DNA of 64,000 nucleotides from Globodera rostochiensis (GCA_018350325.1 JAEVLN010000002.1:186001-250000), one strand, 5' to 3'. Numbered from the stretch's first letter, positions 22,716-35,420 are shown. Numbers and translations: made by a program. The notes: generated from the letters alone by a model not told the origin.

Positions 22716-24530
22716 CTAAACAAAAAATGAAACGAATTTAAATTAATTTAAAAATAAAAATCACTTTGATCAGTTGCTGATCAACTCGAAATGTGTCCTA
22801 TTTGTATGCGCGAGTTTTTGTTAAATTTGTGTAAAATTGGGAATTTTTTTGGGAGAAGGAAATTCCGTTTTCAAAAATGAATAATGTCAGTCTGTAGTAA
22901 ATAGATTGATCAAAAAGAGATGATTAATAAAGTGAATAATTTTATTTTAGAAAAAATAGGAAACCGAATGAATTTTTTCGCGGATGACAAATCACTGATG
23001 GGAAAGAATTCTATTCTGTTTATATTTAGTAAATACATTGCTTTTTTATGTTGATGTGAATTTAAGTTTTAAATATTTTGTATTGAAATGTTACCGTATT
23101 AAAATAATTTATTCTGTTACTATAAATTTAAAAAAAATGGAGAATTCAAGGCCAAATGCCCGCTGATTCGGTTTCATCCGAAGCAAAATGCCATAATCAA
23201 TTAAGCAGGAAAGGCTACATTTTTCTTCTCAAAAGCGTCGTATAAGAAAAAATTGATCATGTTTGATCGAGAAATAATCAGTTTTTCGGCAATTTTCATT
23301 GTTACTAAGCCAAGAAATGTGCCACCTTTTTATGTTTTCGGCAGATATAAAAGGGTATAAATATGGTGAGCATTTCTTGAACATTTTAATGCATGAATTA
23401 TGCCCGATGTTTATTGTCCTCAAAATGCCATGGAACATTGATGCCGGAAAGGAAATGCCACCTTTTTTCCCCTCTCGATCAACAAAAATATAAAAGGGTA
23501 AAGGTAAATGTAAAAGGAGAAAATTGATCATTCTCGACGACCATTTTACATGCGTTTAACCCAAAAGGATTTTTCCCGTCCTCGTCAATACTCTCGCCAC
23601 GGCGACGGCGGCGGCGTGCTGTTGCTGCTGTTGCTGATCTCAATCTACGCCGTAGGGGACGGGCCGACGCTGCGGGGAGTGTTTGTTACACGCCGTCGTC
23701 GTCGTCATCATCCGCACAATCACAAAGACGACGGACGACGCATCAGTCGGAGGGGGCGGTGGTGGGCGCGGGTACGACGACAATTTACGACTTTAAAACT
23801 TAACCCCCCGAGGGGACGGGAAGGGGAAGGGGTGGGGACATTCAATTCTTCCGACTTTTATGGATGAATGGACGCGCAACGGACGTAGTTTAAACAGTGA
23901 ACGGAAGGGGAAGGGGAAGGCACGCACGGCGATTGTCAATTTTTGAATTTCTCTAAACTTCATTTTGAAGTTTTAAAATATGTTTTTTAAATGCACAAAA
24001 TAGCGTATTTTTTGAAAAATTTAAAATATAAAGAAATCGATGTGGAATATTTGTCGTACCCAAATTTCAACAAATAATTTTATGTCACAAAATTGTTAAA
24101 ATGGCACTATTATAACAAAACAACGGAAACGCAAAATATTGTGTTGAAAAATTGCGCGTTTTAACGTTTTTATGCCGTAAAATTGAATTTAGAATTTTTT
24201 TGTTTGTTTGAAACTCAACCAAATTGAATAACCAAGATACATTTGAAAGCTCAAATTTTTTAAAAGATATGTTAAGCAAAAGCATAACAATTAGAGAATT
24301 TGTGATAATGAAACTCGAAAAAACCCCGATTTTTGGGATGCTTTTTTACATTAAACTTTTTAAAACAAATTGAATCGCTTGGCTTTTATTTTCAAAATGC
24401 TTCTGCTCATTTAGAGCTTTCAGAATGGCATTGATTTGGTTGAGCTTCAAAAAAGTTATTTAGATCAAAATTTGTTGGCTATTATAATACAATAATGTGC
24501 AACAACAATCAAACAACAATTCTCTCCCTC

Positions 24531-26422
24531 CTATCTTCGTAGTTTGGCACTCCATTCGTCCAATGTTTGCAACAATTGTTGATTGGATTTGCGTTGAACA
24601 GAATTGGTTGGCATTTTGTGTGAATAAATGTCGGCATTCAGCATGTCTTCCATGCCATTTTTGACCACATTGAAACTGGCTTTGATCGCTGCAACAGAAT
24701 AGCGGAGCCATCGTTTTAGCCATGCCTTTTCCGCCGCCGTCGTTGTTCCACTCGCATTGCGCGGCTTGTCCAGCTCGGCGAGCAGTGCCTGGTACAAAAG
24801 CGCGTAGTACCGTAGGCCGGCCAGTTGTCCAATGACGGTAGCTCCGCTGCTTACTGTAGCATCGATGCGACTGGTTTCCGGCATTTTGGAGAGCAGGTTC
24901 TGGTAGTGCAAAAAATCGTTTGCAAATGTTTTCACTTCATTTTTGTACGTAAATTTTTTGAAAAATTTTTTGAAACTCTTCGATTGGCCTTCAATTTCTT
25001 TGAACAATTTATCCTCCACCAAATTGTAGAAGCCAAACTCTTTGATAAAACGGGCCAATTTTTCGCCATTCTCAACCAAATGTGTCGAATCTCTGGAATT
25101 TAAATTGAAATTTTTTTGCAAAATACGCCATAGAAAAACAAAAACATATAAAAGTGATTTTGAAGAGAAATCGCCAAACGTATTAAGAAAAGAAAACTCG
25201 TAAGTAAACGCAATATGAGCTCGGATTTTGCAAATGTCAAACCCGGAATTGAATAATTGGCTAAAAATAAAAAAATTTCATTAAAAAAGCTTGGTATGGC
25301 ATCGATTTGCTTAATTAGTTTAGCTAACGAATAAATTACCTAATGGATGGCGCTAAATGTTTCAACAGATTGTTCGCATTAAGGTTCAAAAAAGCTATTT
25401 ATTGTCATTATAAGGCAATTTTTTTCTAATAATTTTAGAAAAATTCTTTTTGAGTCCCACTTAAAATGGGGTGCGCTTCGTTTCCCCTCCGCTCGTCCCC
25501 CCCCCCCCCCCGCCCCCCCGCGCGGAACGAAAAAGTCGAAATTTTTGAGCATTTTATTTTCTGACATTCTCAAAAGTTAATGAAGCATTTAGTCTGCTTA
25601 ATCATTAATTCTACAGCACTTAAGCTTTTGAATGTTACTAAATTTGTAAAATTTGGTTGTCAAAAAAAGGAGCTATGATGTTTGAGAGGCGTCAATGCTC
25701 GGGGGGGGGGGGAGCAGTACCGATTAAAACGCGTCCGTATATTTTCTCCACCAAATGATTTATTTTAATTTAAAACAAAAAAATAAATAAATGAATTTAC
25801 TGTTCTTGTAAAGCTGTTGAAATTGCGACAAGATTTGCAGCTCTTGACGTGTTCTTTGCCTGCCAATCGCAAAAATTATTAGTTACATGGCTAATTTTTG
25901 TTTTTAATTATATTAAAATATTTAAAATAAAATGATTAATTAAATACCCATTTAGGAAGCAGACTTAGTTCAACCAATTTCTTCACTTTGTGCACGGTTG
26001 TTGGTTCACTTTCCGTTGTTGACGTTGTTTTTGGTGCAAATGATTGTGCAAATAAAAATGCTTAACTATGAAAAAGAATTACAATCAAAAACTCTTTTTT
26101 TTTTTTTAAAAATTAAAAAGTAAATAATTGTACAGAAAATTTGTTATTTAGTTATCTGTCGGTGTATTATTTAAAAATTAGGATTATTTGAATAATCCTA
26201 GTATTATTTGAAAATTTTCAAATATTTGAAAATTACGTTTTTCTCTATTTTTTTTCAAATTTTACTAGTAAAATCGAACTAAAATCTAATTTTGTGAAGG
26301 TTTTCAAATAATACTAAAAATTGAAAATTTTTAAATAATACGCCGACATATTCATTTTGTAAAATTTTTAAATAGCTAATGAATTTACCGTGAATTAAAG
26401 TGACGAAAATTGGTTTCAACAT
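24531..26422 (-). CDS. Secreted helical protein, unrecognised family (255 aa)
   Basis: Four exons join exactly in phase: 26422-26389 (signal peptide start), 26060-25948, 25859-25801, 25092-24531. The product begins MLKPIFVTLIHAFLFAQSFA, a clear signal peptide with an AQS-FA cleavage region, then a Thr/Ser/Glu-rich linker (TTSTTESEPTT) and a long, mostly helical Lys/Leu-rich domain with LVENGEKLARFIKEFGF and GLRYYALLYQALLAELDKP. The mature part has no Cys and no recognised motif. The gene is divergent from the plus-strand secreted-protein gene at 28109. A secreted or extracellular role is inferred only from the signal peptide. I do not recognise the family. Confidence 0.7.
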
Positions 26423-26639
26423 ATTCATCAAAATAAAATTATAAAAATAGTAAAATAATAATAAAATTTAGAGAAAATAATAATAATATCGTTGAATATA
26501 AAATAAAGCATGCGCAACTTAATTTAATCAACAACAAAAAATGCTCTTTGTCACAACATTTATCTTATGATTTTCTGCCAAATTGATTCAATGCGCGTAT
26601 CGATCGATCAATTTTGACTTATATTTAATTTGAAATAAT

Positions 26640-26800
26640 TGACAAAAAATATTCAAAGGGTAAATTAGGCGTGCTCCCGGCTATCCGAATATCCGGATAG
26701 TCGCGGATATATCAGGATACGGACGAATAACGGTATGCCATTCATACCCGCGGATATCCGTCGAAATACGGCATTAAAAAATGTCTCCCTAATACAAATT
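26640..26800. repeat. CCGGATA-rich dispersed repeat
   Basis: Contains overlapping 'atccggata', 'gcggatatccg' and related palindromic words. A second region of the same style lies at 61068-61215 (cccggatatccgtccggat...). Probably a degenerate transposon family with self-complementary termini. Confidence 0.5.
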
Positions 26801-28108
26801 TAAAAATTTTTCAAATGCCAAAAATTAGCCTTTAATTGGTTTTAAAGCCCGGGCACAGGCATATATGGCTGAATGGTTAAATTATAAGTTTAATTCTATT
26901 TGGGGTTAAGGTTCGAGTTGCATTTTATATTTGGTGTGCAATTGCGAATCGCCAAATTGTTTTTGAATAAAAATTTTTATTAAAATTTCACCTTAGAAAT
27001 GAAAATTGGCTTTTTTGACATTTTTATGCCTATGTTGAGAGAGAGGGTTTGGTTCCGATTTTGCGTTTTTAGTGTCTAAAAATGCCAACCCTATTTATAC
27101 CTTTCAACACAAATTGTCAAATGAACACGCAAATGAGTTCATTCATGCTAATATAATTAAAAACATTCAATTTAGATAAATATACAATTATCGAGCAACA
27201 AATTATGTGGACAATTGTTCATAAATAAATGTTTTATTTCTATTTTCAATTATTTTTTGCAAAAATCGCACAATCAATTAAAAATATATTTGTATATCTG
27301 CCTTAATTCCAATAAAAAATCGATTTGCTTCAATATACATCAATCAATGGCTTCCGGACAAATGCGTCATTAAAAAATTTAAAAAATAATTGACAATAAG
27401 TTCGGGATTTTAAGCAAATCGGGATCGAGACTTCAAAAGTTGGTGCAATCCTTCCCAATCCCGAGGCCCCAAATTCTCTAGAGCGGGTTCGGCATTTTAT
27501 GGAAAAATTGGAATTTTAAAACCCGGAATAATCCCTTCCAATCCCGACCGGGATCTCGATCCCGCTCGACTCTAACCAGCTATTACTGTATTAAACTAAA
27601 GGGGGGGGGGCATTCTGTAAAGGATGGCACGATGACATCATTCAATGGTTGTCGTCGGCCGTCGCGTGCCGCATTTGTTGCAACGAATATTTTTTCATGG
27701 ACAGAAATTTAAAATCTGCCGCGCTCATATAATGCCGCAGCTCAGCAGGCCTTTAATATGACAGCTACGACGCAAATGCTAAAATTGGCCTGAATCACAA
27801 TCACAAAATGCACAAAAAGTCCTAGACATTAAGGCCCAGAAAAGTGGAAGCATTTTTAACAAAGTGCCATTGCCAATGCCAAAAAAAAAATCCATAACAA
27901 TTTATAAAATCGTTAACATAAAACGAAAGCTGGCTTGAAATTCTTAAAGTACCTTTGTTTAAAATTTATTTTTTATTTTTTAAATATTTTATTTAAAAAT
28001 AAATAATTAAATAATTAATTGGATTAAAATTGCAATTAAATAGAGACTTTCGCTGTTAATCTTTTTATTTTAATTTAAGGCTTACACTAAGTGTGTGCAT
28101 TTATTATT
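26800..28108. other. No supported gene; GATCGGGA-rich repeat near the centre
   Basis: AT-rich spacer between the two divergent secreted-protein genes. It holds 'gggatcgagact...' and 'cgggatctcgatcccgctcg' pieces (27415-27585) ending 'ctcgactcta', which looks like a hAT-type terminus, plus a G run near 27601. Confidence 0.5.
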
Positions 28109-29728
28109 ATGAAATTTTCCAACATAATATTATTAAATAAAACAATATTTTTAGGTAAGGATTAATCAATAAATTCACATAATTTTAAATCATTTTCAGT
28201 AATGAACATAATCAGCATAAATTGTTCACCCAAAAATGCCCAAATTCTCGATCGAAATCCCGACAAAATGTTTGATTTTGTCGAACGAGCCATTCAATTA
28301 AGCCTCGAGGTCGATTCGTTGTTGGGCATCGGTTTGAGGTAATTAATAAATTTTAATTTTGTTAATCCAAAAAAAATCGCTAACTTATTATTGTTTGTAG
28401 TATGTTTTAAAAAAATGCTCAAATTTTAATTTTATCAATTAATTAGAACCATTAAAATATATTATTTAATCATATTACCCGCAAAAGAATAAATGTTTGC
28501 TAAACAATCAAAAAAGTAAAAAAATGGCGTATTTGTTTATCTTTAAATATATGTTCTAATTAATTGTTATTGGACTTTATATTTACCTATTGTTAACAAT
28601 TTAATAAACTAATTAATTTTAGCAAAAAATGAATTTAAACGATTTGGTCTTTAGACTCCACCCTTTGGAGGCATTTCGACAACAAAATGGCAAAATTGAA
28701 GTGTATTTGAGCATGAACCGTCTGTTCTACTGGATTATTGAGGCCCAAAAGTACATAAACGGAGGCTGGATTTACGGGGGAATTATCCCGGACATTGAAC
28801 ACAAAATCCGTGAAAAAAGCCGAATAATGGCAATATTTTATGGCCACAGGCACAGCTCCTCACCAGCTTCATCATCGGCATCGGCATTTTCTAATAAAAA
28901 TTTGCGCAAAAATTACGCTGACGATGAAAAAAGTGTGCAAAATTGGGAGCACAACAAAATTGGATTTGACGCGCAGGAACGGCAAGTGATGCGCGAAATT
29001 TTGGCAGTTTTTAAGGTTTTTATGAAACAATTTTTTTAAAATTAAAAATTCCTTTAAGCTTTAAAAACAAACACTCTATTGTAATTAGTTGAAATTAATT
29101 AGCTAATTATCGGCATCCGATCAATTCGAAAAGGGAAATGTTAATTATCGGAAAGGCTAAACTCTGCTTTCAGGTCTCGGCAACTAAAGTTTCTGAACCA
29201 TTTCGTGACCTTTTGTTTTATATTTATTTCAACTACAAATTGTTGAGCATTTTGAATGGAATTGGCAATGTGCCAAAATATTTGAACGGCACCCAACAAA
29301 AAATGGCAAAACATTTGCAACGGCACATTTACACGTACAAATGGTTGAATTGGGTGACAAAATATGCCGAACGTTGGCTTACAAAGCTAATTTCGGTGGC
29401 CGTCCGAATTGGCACTTTGAATATTGACAATTTCCATGCAACATTGGCGGAATGCATTTTCAGGCATTTTGAAAAAAAGAGCAGCGGACATTTTGATGAA
29501 ACTTACGAGGTTAAAAATAGCAACTTTTTGGTGGCACTTCGTCAACAAAAAATATTTGATCAAATGGCAACAAAAAGTGAAGAAATACAGCAACAATTTT
29601 TGGACAAAATTGTTGGCACAAGTTTGGCACTTTGTAACATTTTGATCAATTTTTGGGATGTGGCCAAAAATGATTTGCAGTTCGAGTTTTACAAAGACGA
29701 GAAAGGTGATCTAATTTGTAAGAAATAA
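28109..29728 (+). CDS. Secreted protein, unrecognised family (366 aa)
   Basis: Four exons join in phase: 28109-28154, 28200-28338, 28655-29015, 29174-29728. The start gives MKFSNIILLNKTIFLVMNII, a hydrophobic leader that only becomes complete across intron 1. The acceptor chosen for exon 3 (GTCTTTAG) is the one that keeps phase 2; the earlier TTTTAG would give an immediate stop. The mature part is Lys/Asn/Leu-rich and helical, contains EVYLSMNRLFYWIIEAQKY, a Ser-rich patch (SSSPASSSASA), and ends FEFYKDEKGDLICKK. The donor of exon 3 is a weak GTTTTT. No known family is recognised; a secreted role is inferred from the leader. Confidence 0.7.
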
Positions 29729-30072
29729 TTGAGAAAAAATAAATAACTAATTAATTTTAACATTTAAATTGAAGAAACATGAAGATGTTAATTTTGATCT
29801 TAAAAAAAGATCCAAAGAACCACATTTTTTTTTATTAAAAATTAAATAAAATTCTTTAAACTTAATCGCTAATAAATTGTAAATAAATTAAAAATGGAAA
29901 ATGAAAATGCTTTTGCTTTTTATTTTTTGCCATTTTTTTATGTTGTTGTTCACATTAAAAGTGTCCACGTTTACATTTGTTTAATATATTTTATGGCCGT
30001 CTAATTTGGCAATTTATATAAAAAATCCGCTTTTTAATTTAATGTTTTTTAATTCAATAAATTTACTTTAAG

Positions 30073-30350
30073 GAAATTCATTGGCCTCAATCTTTTCCAA
30101 GACATTGTTGCATCCGTTGCGGATCCACGATGTGCAGGCCGAACATCACAAACTGGTCCAGCATCTCGTCACGCTGGTTGTGTTCTACAAGCACATTTTC
30201 GAGCTGGTCATTGTGCCACAGATGTGGCTGCTTGACCGACACAATTTTAGCAACGAGTTGAAGCAGTTGAAGGGCGCCTACAATGCCACGTTGAAAACAT
30301 TGAACAACATCGCGGATGGCAATTTGAATGGCATTGATGATCATAAATAA
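30073..30350 (+). CDS. Orphan C-terminal exon, helical secreted-like
   Basis: A single open exon after an ACTTTAAG acceptor (phase 1) ending in TAA. It encodes about 92 residues including LRIHDVQAEHHKLVQHLVTL and NELKQLKGAYNATLKTLNNI. The helical pattern and the ending (LNGIDDHK) are loosely reminiscent of the C-terminal region of the protein encoded at 24531 (...MLNADIYSHK), which may mean a degraded paralogue. The gene at 28109 already has its own stop at 29728, so this may be an alternative last exon or a remnant; no 5' exon was found. Confidence 0.4.
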
Positions 30351-30453
30351 GTGTCAGAAGCCAGTCAGAAGTACTGCTTGATCCCATTTTATGCAAAAAC
30401 TTTGCAAAAAAAATATTCATACTGTAATTATTAAATGCCTCATTATCGCGTAG

Positions 30454-30939
30454 GGGAGCGGGACGTTTGGGCGCTGACGTTTGGGCGCCGACGTTTGGGC
30501 GCCGCTGTTTGGGCGCCGCCGTTTGGGCGCCAGGCCTTTGAAGTACCATAACTCTTCATGGAACCAACCAAACTAAATAAATTTGGTACCAATCGAAAGC
30601 TTTTGTTGGGTAGATTTTGTATTTAAATCAATAAGGTGATTTAAATCCTTTTCAAAAAAGTTAAAATCGAAAATTACCACAAAACTTAGGTTTTCGCACT
30701 TTTTAAACCATAACTTTTTAAAGGTTTATATGATCGTTTAGTCACTGCTAGATAAGAGCTTCTAAACATATAGGGCTTTCGATTGGTACCAAATTTATTT
30801 AGTTTCGTTGGTTCCATGAAGAGTTATGGCACTTCAAAGGCCTGGCGCCCACGCCCAAACAGCGGCGCCCAAACGTCGGCGCCCAAAGGGCAGCGCCCAA
30901 ACGTCGGCGCCCAAAGGAGCGCCCAAACGTCCCCGACCC
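30454..30939. mobile_element. Foldback DNA transposon, 8-bp TSD TCGCGTAG
   Basis: The outer arms carry a 14-bp tandem unit (acgtttgggcgccg); the inner arms carry an AT-rich inverted repeat with 'ccataactcttcatggaacc' and 'aatttggtaccaatcgaaag'. Identical octamers TCGCGTAG lie at 30446-30453 and 30940-30947, and the ends are GGG...CCC. There is no coding capacity. Its architecture matches the element at 9843-10492, but the sequence is unrelated. Confidence 0.75.
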
Positions 30940-31467
30940 TCGCGTAGGGTCGCCATTAAATTGTTTTGTAATTGATTGATAAAGAAATGGATTAATTTAA
31001 ATTCATAATTTAAATTGCTTAATTAAATATTAAACCGTCGTTGCACTTGCAGAATGAAAATTAGACTTTTTTTTATTTGCAATTTTTGGGTGCATTTTCT
31101 TCACAAAAACAATTAATGATTTCGTCATTTTTCTTTCAAAAAATACCCACATTTTATTAAAGTGATAAACAATTAAATTAGTTAAATTCACAAGAAAAAT
31201 TTGTTATTGAAACGATTTGCAAAATTATGTAGACAAATTTTTTGTACTTGTTTGTGCGTTGGCAAGCAAATAACAATTTTATTAAAAACCGGAAATCCGA
31301 AAAAGCCATGCTCTGATAAACAAAAACAATTTTAAATCAATAATTTGTATTTGATAAAAATTAAAAATTTATTTATAAAAGTGTTAGGGTCATTTTATAA
31401 CACTTTTAAAAGTCCGACTAAACTATTAAATATTATACTCTAAAACATTTTATTTAGGATTAAGAAA

Positions 31468-34156
31468 ATGAATATAAAATTGACTTGTTTATTTTTTATA
31501 TTTAATTTTAAAATGCTTTACTCAAAATCAACGCTTCAAAAACGTATCAAAAGAGAAGGTCTTATTCAAACATTTTATTTCATTAAAATTGTTTAAAAAC
31601 ATTTTAAAAATAGATAAAATGGCATTATGTGGCGAATTTGATGTGCTCTCAATGAAACCCCTTCAATTTCATTCAAATATATCAAATGAGTCGAAAACTA
31701 TACTCATTGCGGACCAGCCAATTGGTCGAGGACAAATTGGAGAGGTTTATTTTTAAATCAAAAAAATTAATTGTTTTTAAAGAATTTTATTTATAAAGCA
31801 CAATAAACAAATAAAATAATTAATAATGGAATAAAATTACAAATATTAAATTTTAAATCTTGACAAACAAAGGAAAGAATTTGTAGTCAGACGAATTAAT
31901 TAATTATTCAATTGCAATATTCTACTTTAAAATTTAACAAGCAAACTAATTAAAAATGTATTCAAAATTTATTTATGTAAAAATACATTAAAATATTTTA
32001 AGGTTTACATCGGCTATTCAGAAATTGCTGATCAATTTGATGTAAAAAATTTCACTCAAAAAAATTGTGTGGCAATAAAAAAAGTGCAAAATTTTAGCGT
32101 ACAAATATTTTTAAATGGAATAAAAATATGGGACAAATTGCAACGGGAAGTGCCGTCAGAAAAGCGACAACACATTGTGCAACTGATTGATTAGTGAATA
32201 ATATTAAAATTAATTTACAAATTTTAATTTGTCCAAAAATCAATGAATAAATTGTATAATTAAATAAAAAATTTAGTGGAAAAATTGGATGGAACAAATA
32301 TTTGGCCACAATGGAAATGGGCGGTGCGCAAACATTTTACGATTGTTTGCAGAATGGTTGTTTTGGCAACAAAAATGTTGAAGAATTCGTCCGTGAAATG
32401 GTCGAACCATTGAAGGAAATTCATCAAGGTGTAAAAATTGTAAACAAAAATTATTTTTTTAAATTAAATTTATGACGAATAAACGCTATTTCAAACAAAA
32501 AATACAAAATAATTTTTAATTGTTTATTTTTACTTTTTAAAAAAACTAAAAGCTAAAAATTATAGTGAAATTTTATTTGAGATATTTTTAAAATATTTTT
32601 GATTTTATGAAGAATTGTTCTTTTTTAAATAAAATAAATTTATTAGTAAAAATTTTTTGTAAATATTTATTTATGACTAGGTAATTTGTTAAAAATTTTT
32701 AATATAAAAAGCAATTTTAAGGTAAAGTTTTATTTGAAATTATTTTTAAGCTTTTTATTAATAAAAATAACGGCAAAATTTAGTTGCTGTCCATTTGGAT
32801 TATAAACCGTCCAATTTGGTCTATGTGATGGATATGAACACACAAAAAACACTGTTGAAACTGATCGATTTTGACAGTGCCGTGCCAATTCCGTTGTTGA
32901 ACATTTGGCACGGACGTGCCAACATTTGTGAACAGCCTTCGCCATATGCAATGATCACACCAACATATATTTGTCCGGAATTTTACAAAGCTAACCTGGT
33001 CAAGCAATCACTTTTTAAAGCATTATTTTTATTTTCTTTTATATTTTAAATTGTTTTTTAATATTATTTTAGGCTCTATTTAAATTTATGCGTCCCTAAT
33101 TAACCTTTTATGCCTCCAAAACAGACTTCAAACATAGCCAGACAAAACCTTATTTATATTTGCACTTTTTTATTTATTAATGATAATAAAATTTTATTTT
33201 TTGTTCAGGTTTCAACAAAAACTGATATGTGGGCTTTCGGGATTTCGGTTTATGAATTGTTGTTGAATCAGCCAATGTATCGGGTAATTAATTAATTTTT
33301 TTTAATTATTGAATAAATATTTGAAGGATTTAATCGAAGATGTGGATTCTTTAATCGACAATATTGCGGAAATTCATCGCGGTCATTCCATAGTCAAATT
33401 TGAACAGTTTTCAATTGATTTTATTTCGGATGATTGGTTGGAAGAGCCGCGCTATGCGGAAGCCATTTTTCATATAATTCAAATTTGGACTGATTTCCCA
33501 CAAATTGCTCTTCTGATCATGGTGTGTTTCAGTATCAAAAAAAAATTTTCGAATGCAATCAGACTGAATTCCGGATAGATAAAATGATCATCTATATATG
33601 CGCTGATCAGGCTTCCTAGGTCAAGCATGATCTCGCATTTAGTTAGGATTTTTCCGTATAGAAAAACGGAATTCGGCCAATTCTTGGTCCGGACGAGAGC
33701 ATGATCAACAGGCATTATAATTGATCTGGCTTTAAAAAGTTGGTTAACAAATTTTCTGAGCATAAAATTTTTTGATCAATTGTGATTTAAATGGTATTAA
33801 ATTTAATTAAATAATAGTAAATACAATTGAATAAATATATTAAGAATGTTTTGGACACGGACATTGTGACACGAATGACCGCAATTGGCGTTTTGGACTA
33901 TTTGGACGGAAACTGTTGCCCATCGTCGGTGCAAGGGAAAATCTATCCAAATCAGTTCAAATTTTTCCATAAAATCACTTTTCAACAAATTCGTGAACGG
34001 ATTGCCAAACTTTTAGCGCAAAATGATTATGAAATTGTGATGAGGGTGGTAAATGTTGAAAAATTGCTTGAAACATTTTTTGGAAAATTCACCGATTGGA
34101 TTGATAAAATTCGCGCGAGAGAAGCAATTTGTGACACGGGATCAACAAATTTTTAA
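31468..34156 (+). CDS. Kinase-like protein with signal peptide (453 aa)
   Basis: Eight exons join in phase: 31468-31558, 31614-31744, 32003-32193, 32277-32428, 32784-32998, 33209-33283, 33327-33521, 33845-34156. Residues 1-20 (MNIKLTCLFFIFNFKMLYSK) form a signal peptide. The protein kinase fold is evident: Gly loop IGRGQIGEV (67-75), VAIK lysine (K100), catalytic loop HLDYKPSN (His192, Asp194, Asn199), IDFD in place of DFG (Asp217), CPE in place of APE (252-254), and TKTDMWAFG (264-271). Lys, both Asp and the Asn are retained, so catalysis is possible despite the changed DFG Gly and APE Ala. The C-terminal 170 residues are unlike a standard C-lobe. Donors of exons 1 (GTCTTA) and 5 (GTCAAG) are weak. 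A secreted or lumenal role is inferred. A second such gene starts at 62558. Confidence 0.75.
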
Positions 34157-34536
34157 ACGACCAACAAAGCGCAACTTTAGGGCTTAAAATGATATTACCT
34201 GTTAACCATAAAATTTGAATTAATATTTTTTACCTTTAATTATTCACAAAAAAATATTGAATTTAATTTTAATGATTAAAAAGCTTTAATTTCCACATCA
34301 AATTTATGCTTAAAAACTTCGTGTTCAGTCTATTTTGGCATTTTGATGCATAAACAAACGGGATGCTATCAAAAGCTCCCATGGACAAATGGTCCCATAA
34401 CGGAAACGTTCAAACAGTCCTATTGACAAAATAACGAAAACGTTAAAAAGGTCCTGTAACTGAAAACGTAAAAGGTCCCAGGACAAAATGTCCACCCTGG
34501 AGGTGCAAACAAAAACTGTGGGGGGTTGGTTTAGAC

Positions 34537-35420
34537 TAGAGCCCGGCGGGAACGGGATTCCCGCGGGAAAAGTACGGGAATCCCGGTCCCGTTCCCGTCT
34601 TTTTTGCCCAGCGGGATTTTTTACGGGAACGGGAAAAAGACGGGATTCCCGTTCGGGATTCCCGTCCCGTTCTTTTTGAAAACCCCGTTCCCGTTCCCGT
34701 TCCCGGAAATTTTATTTCAATCTTTTTTCCGTTCCCGTTTATTTTTCTTGGCGAAATGTTTTCAAAAATTTAACAATTTTGGACCAATTTTCATCACAAA
34801 AATGCTTAAATTTCAAATTTTTTTAACGGCGGCGCCTATCGGCACCGCCGAACCCACCCAAAATGTAGTAAAGAATAGGTGAAATGTTAGCCCCGGGTGG
34901 GACTCGAACCCACGTCCTCCACCCAATCCGTGTGCTGCTCTTCCACTATCGAATTTTTAAGATTTTGGTAGCAAATCTCTTATCAAATTGAGCAAAAAAT
35001 GCAAAATTTTTTCGGCGGCGCCTATCGGCACCGCCGACCCCCCCCCCCCCCTCCACCTCGGGAAATGAAATTCTCAAAAAATTTGAATTTTTGAAAAATT
35101 CGCAAATCTGAAAAAATTCGAAAATTTTGAGCAATTTTCTTAACAAAAATGTTATAATTTTCCGACGGCGCCTATCGGCGTTGTCGGACCCTCCAATTGT
35201 ATATCAGAAATTTATCGCAAAGTGCCCGCCAAAAAAAATTTCGAAAAATTCTTAGTTTAAAAATTTTCAAAATTTTCCCGTTCCCGCGGGATTCCCGTTA
35301 AAAATTGAACGGGATTTCTACGGGAACGGGAAAAACACGGGATTCCCGTTCGGGATTCCCGTCCCGTACTTTTTGAAAACCCCGTTCCCGTTCCCGGAAA
35401 TTTTTTTTTACCGGGCTCTA
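34537..35420. mobile_element. hAT-like MITE, 8-bp TSD GTTTAGAC
   Basis: The ends are TAGAGCCCGG...CCGGGCTCTA, and the octamer GTTTAGAC flanks it at 34529-34536 and 35421-35428. Sub-terminal regions are inverted 'gggaacgggattcccg'-type sequence. The interior holds three GC-rich hairpins (34826-34851, 35012-35037, 35162-35187) and a tRNA-like sequence. TAGAG/CAGAG termini with 8-bp duplications are typical of hAT elements. It encodes no transposase. Confidence 0.75.
34888..34951 (-). tRNA. tRNA-like sequence (pseudo-tRNA or SINE head)
   Basis: Read on the minus strand, the 3' half has a good T arm, GTGGGTTCGAGTCCCAC, followed by CCGGGGC as for an acceptor strand, and the B box GGTTCGAGTCC is perfect. 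The 5' half is degenerate: the D arm is shortened (TAGTGGAAGAGC) and the anticodon loop lacks the usual U33, so I assign no anticodon. It lies inside the MITE at 34537-35420, so it is most likely a captured tRNA remnant or part of a SINE. Confidence 0.45.

Noticed and set aside
23550..23867. Plus-strand frame with a Leu-rich leader-like start and Arg/His-rich tail, with TATAAAAG about 60 bp upstream
   Set aside because: Composition is driven by CGG/CGT-rich simple sequence, the opposite strand is also open, and no second exon could be joined. The upstream TATA-like word occurs twice in a local repeat.
26862..26925. Possible tRNA gene with A box TGGCTGAATGG and a partial B box GGTTCGAGT
   Set aside because: The T stem does not pair and no acceptor stem can be formed; at most a very old tRNA-like remnant.
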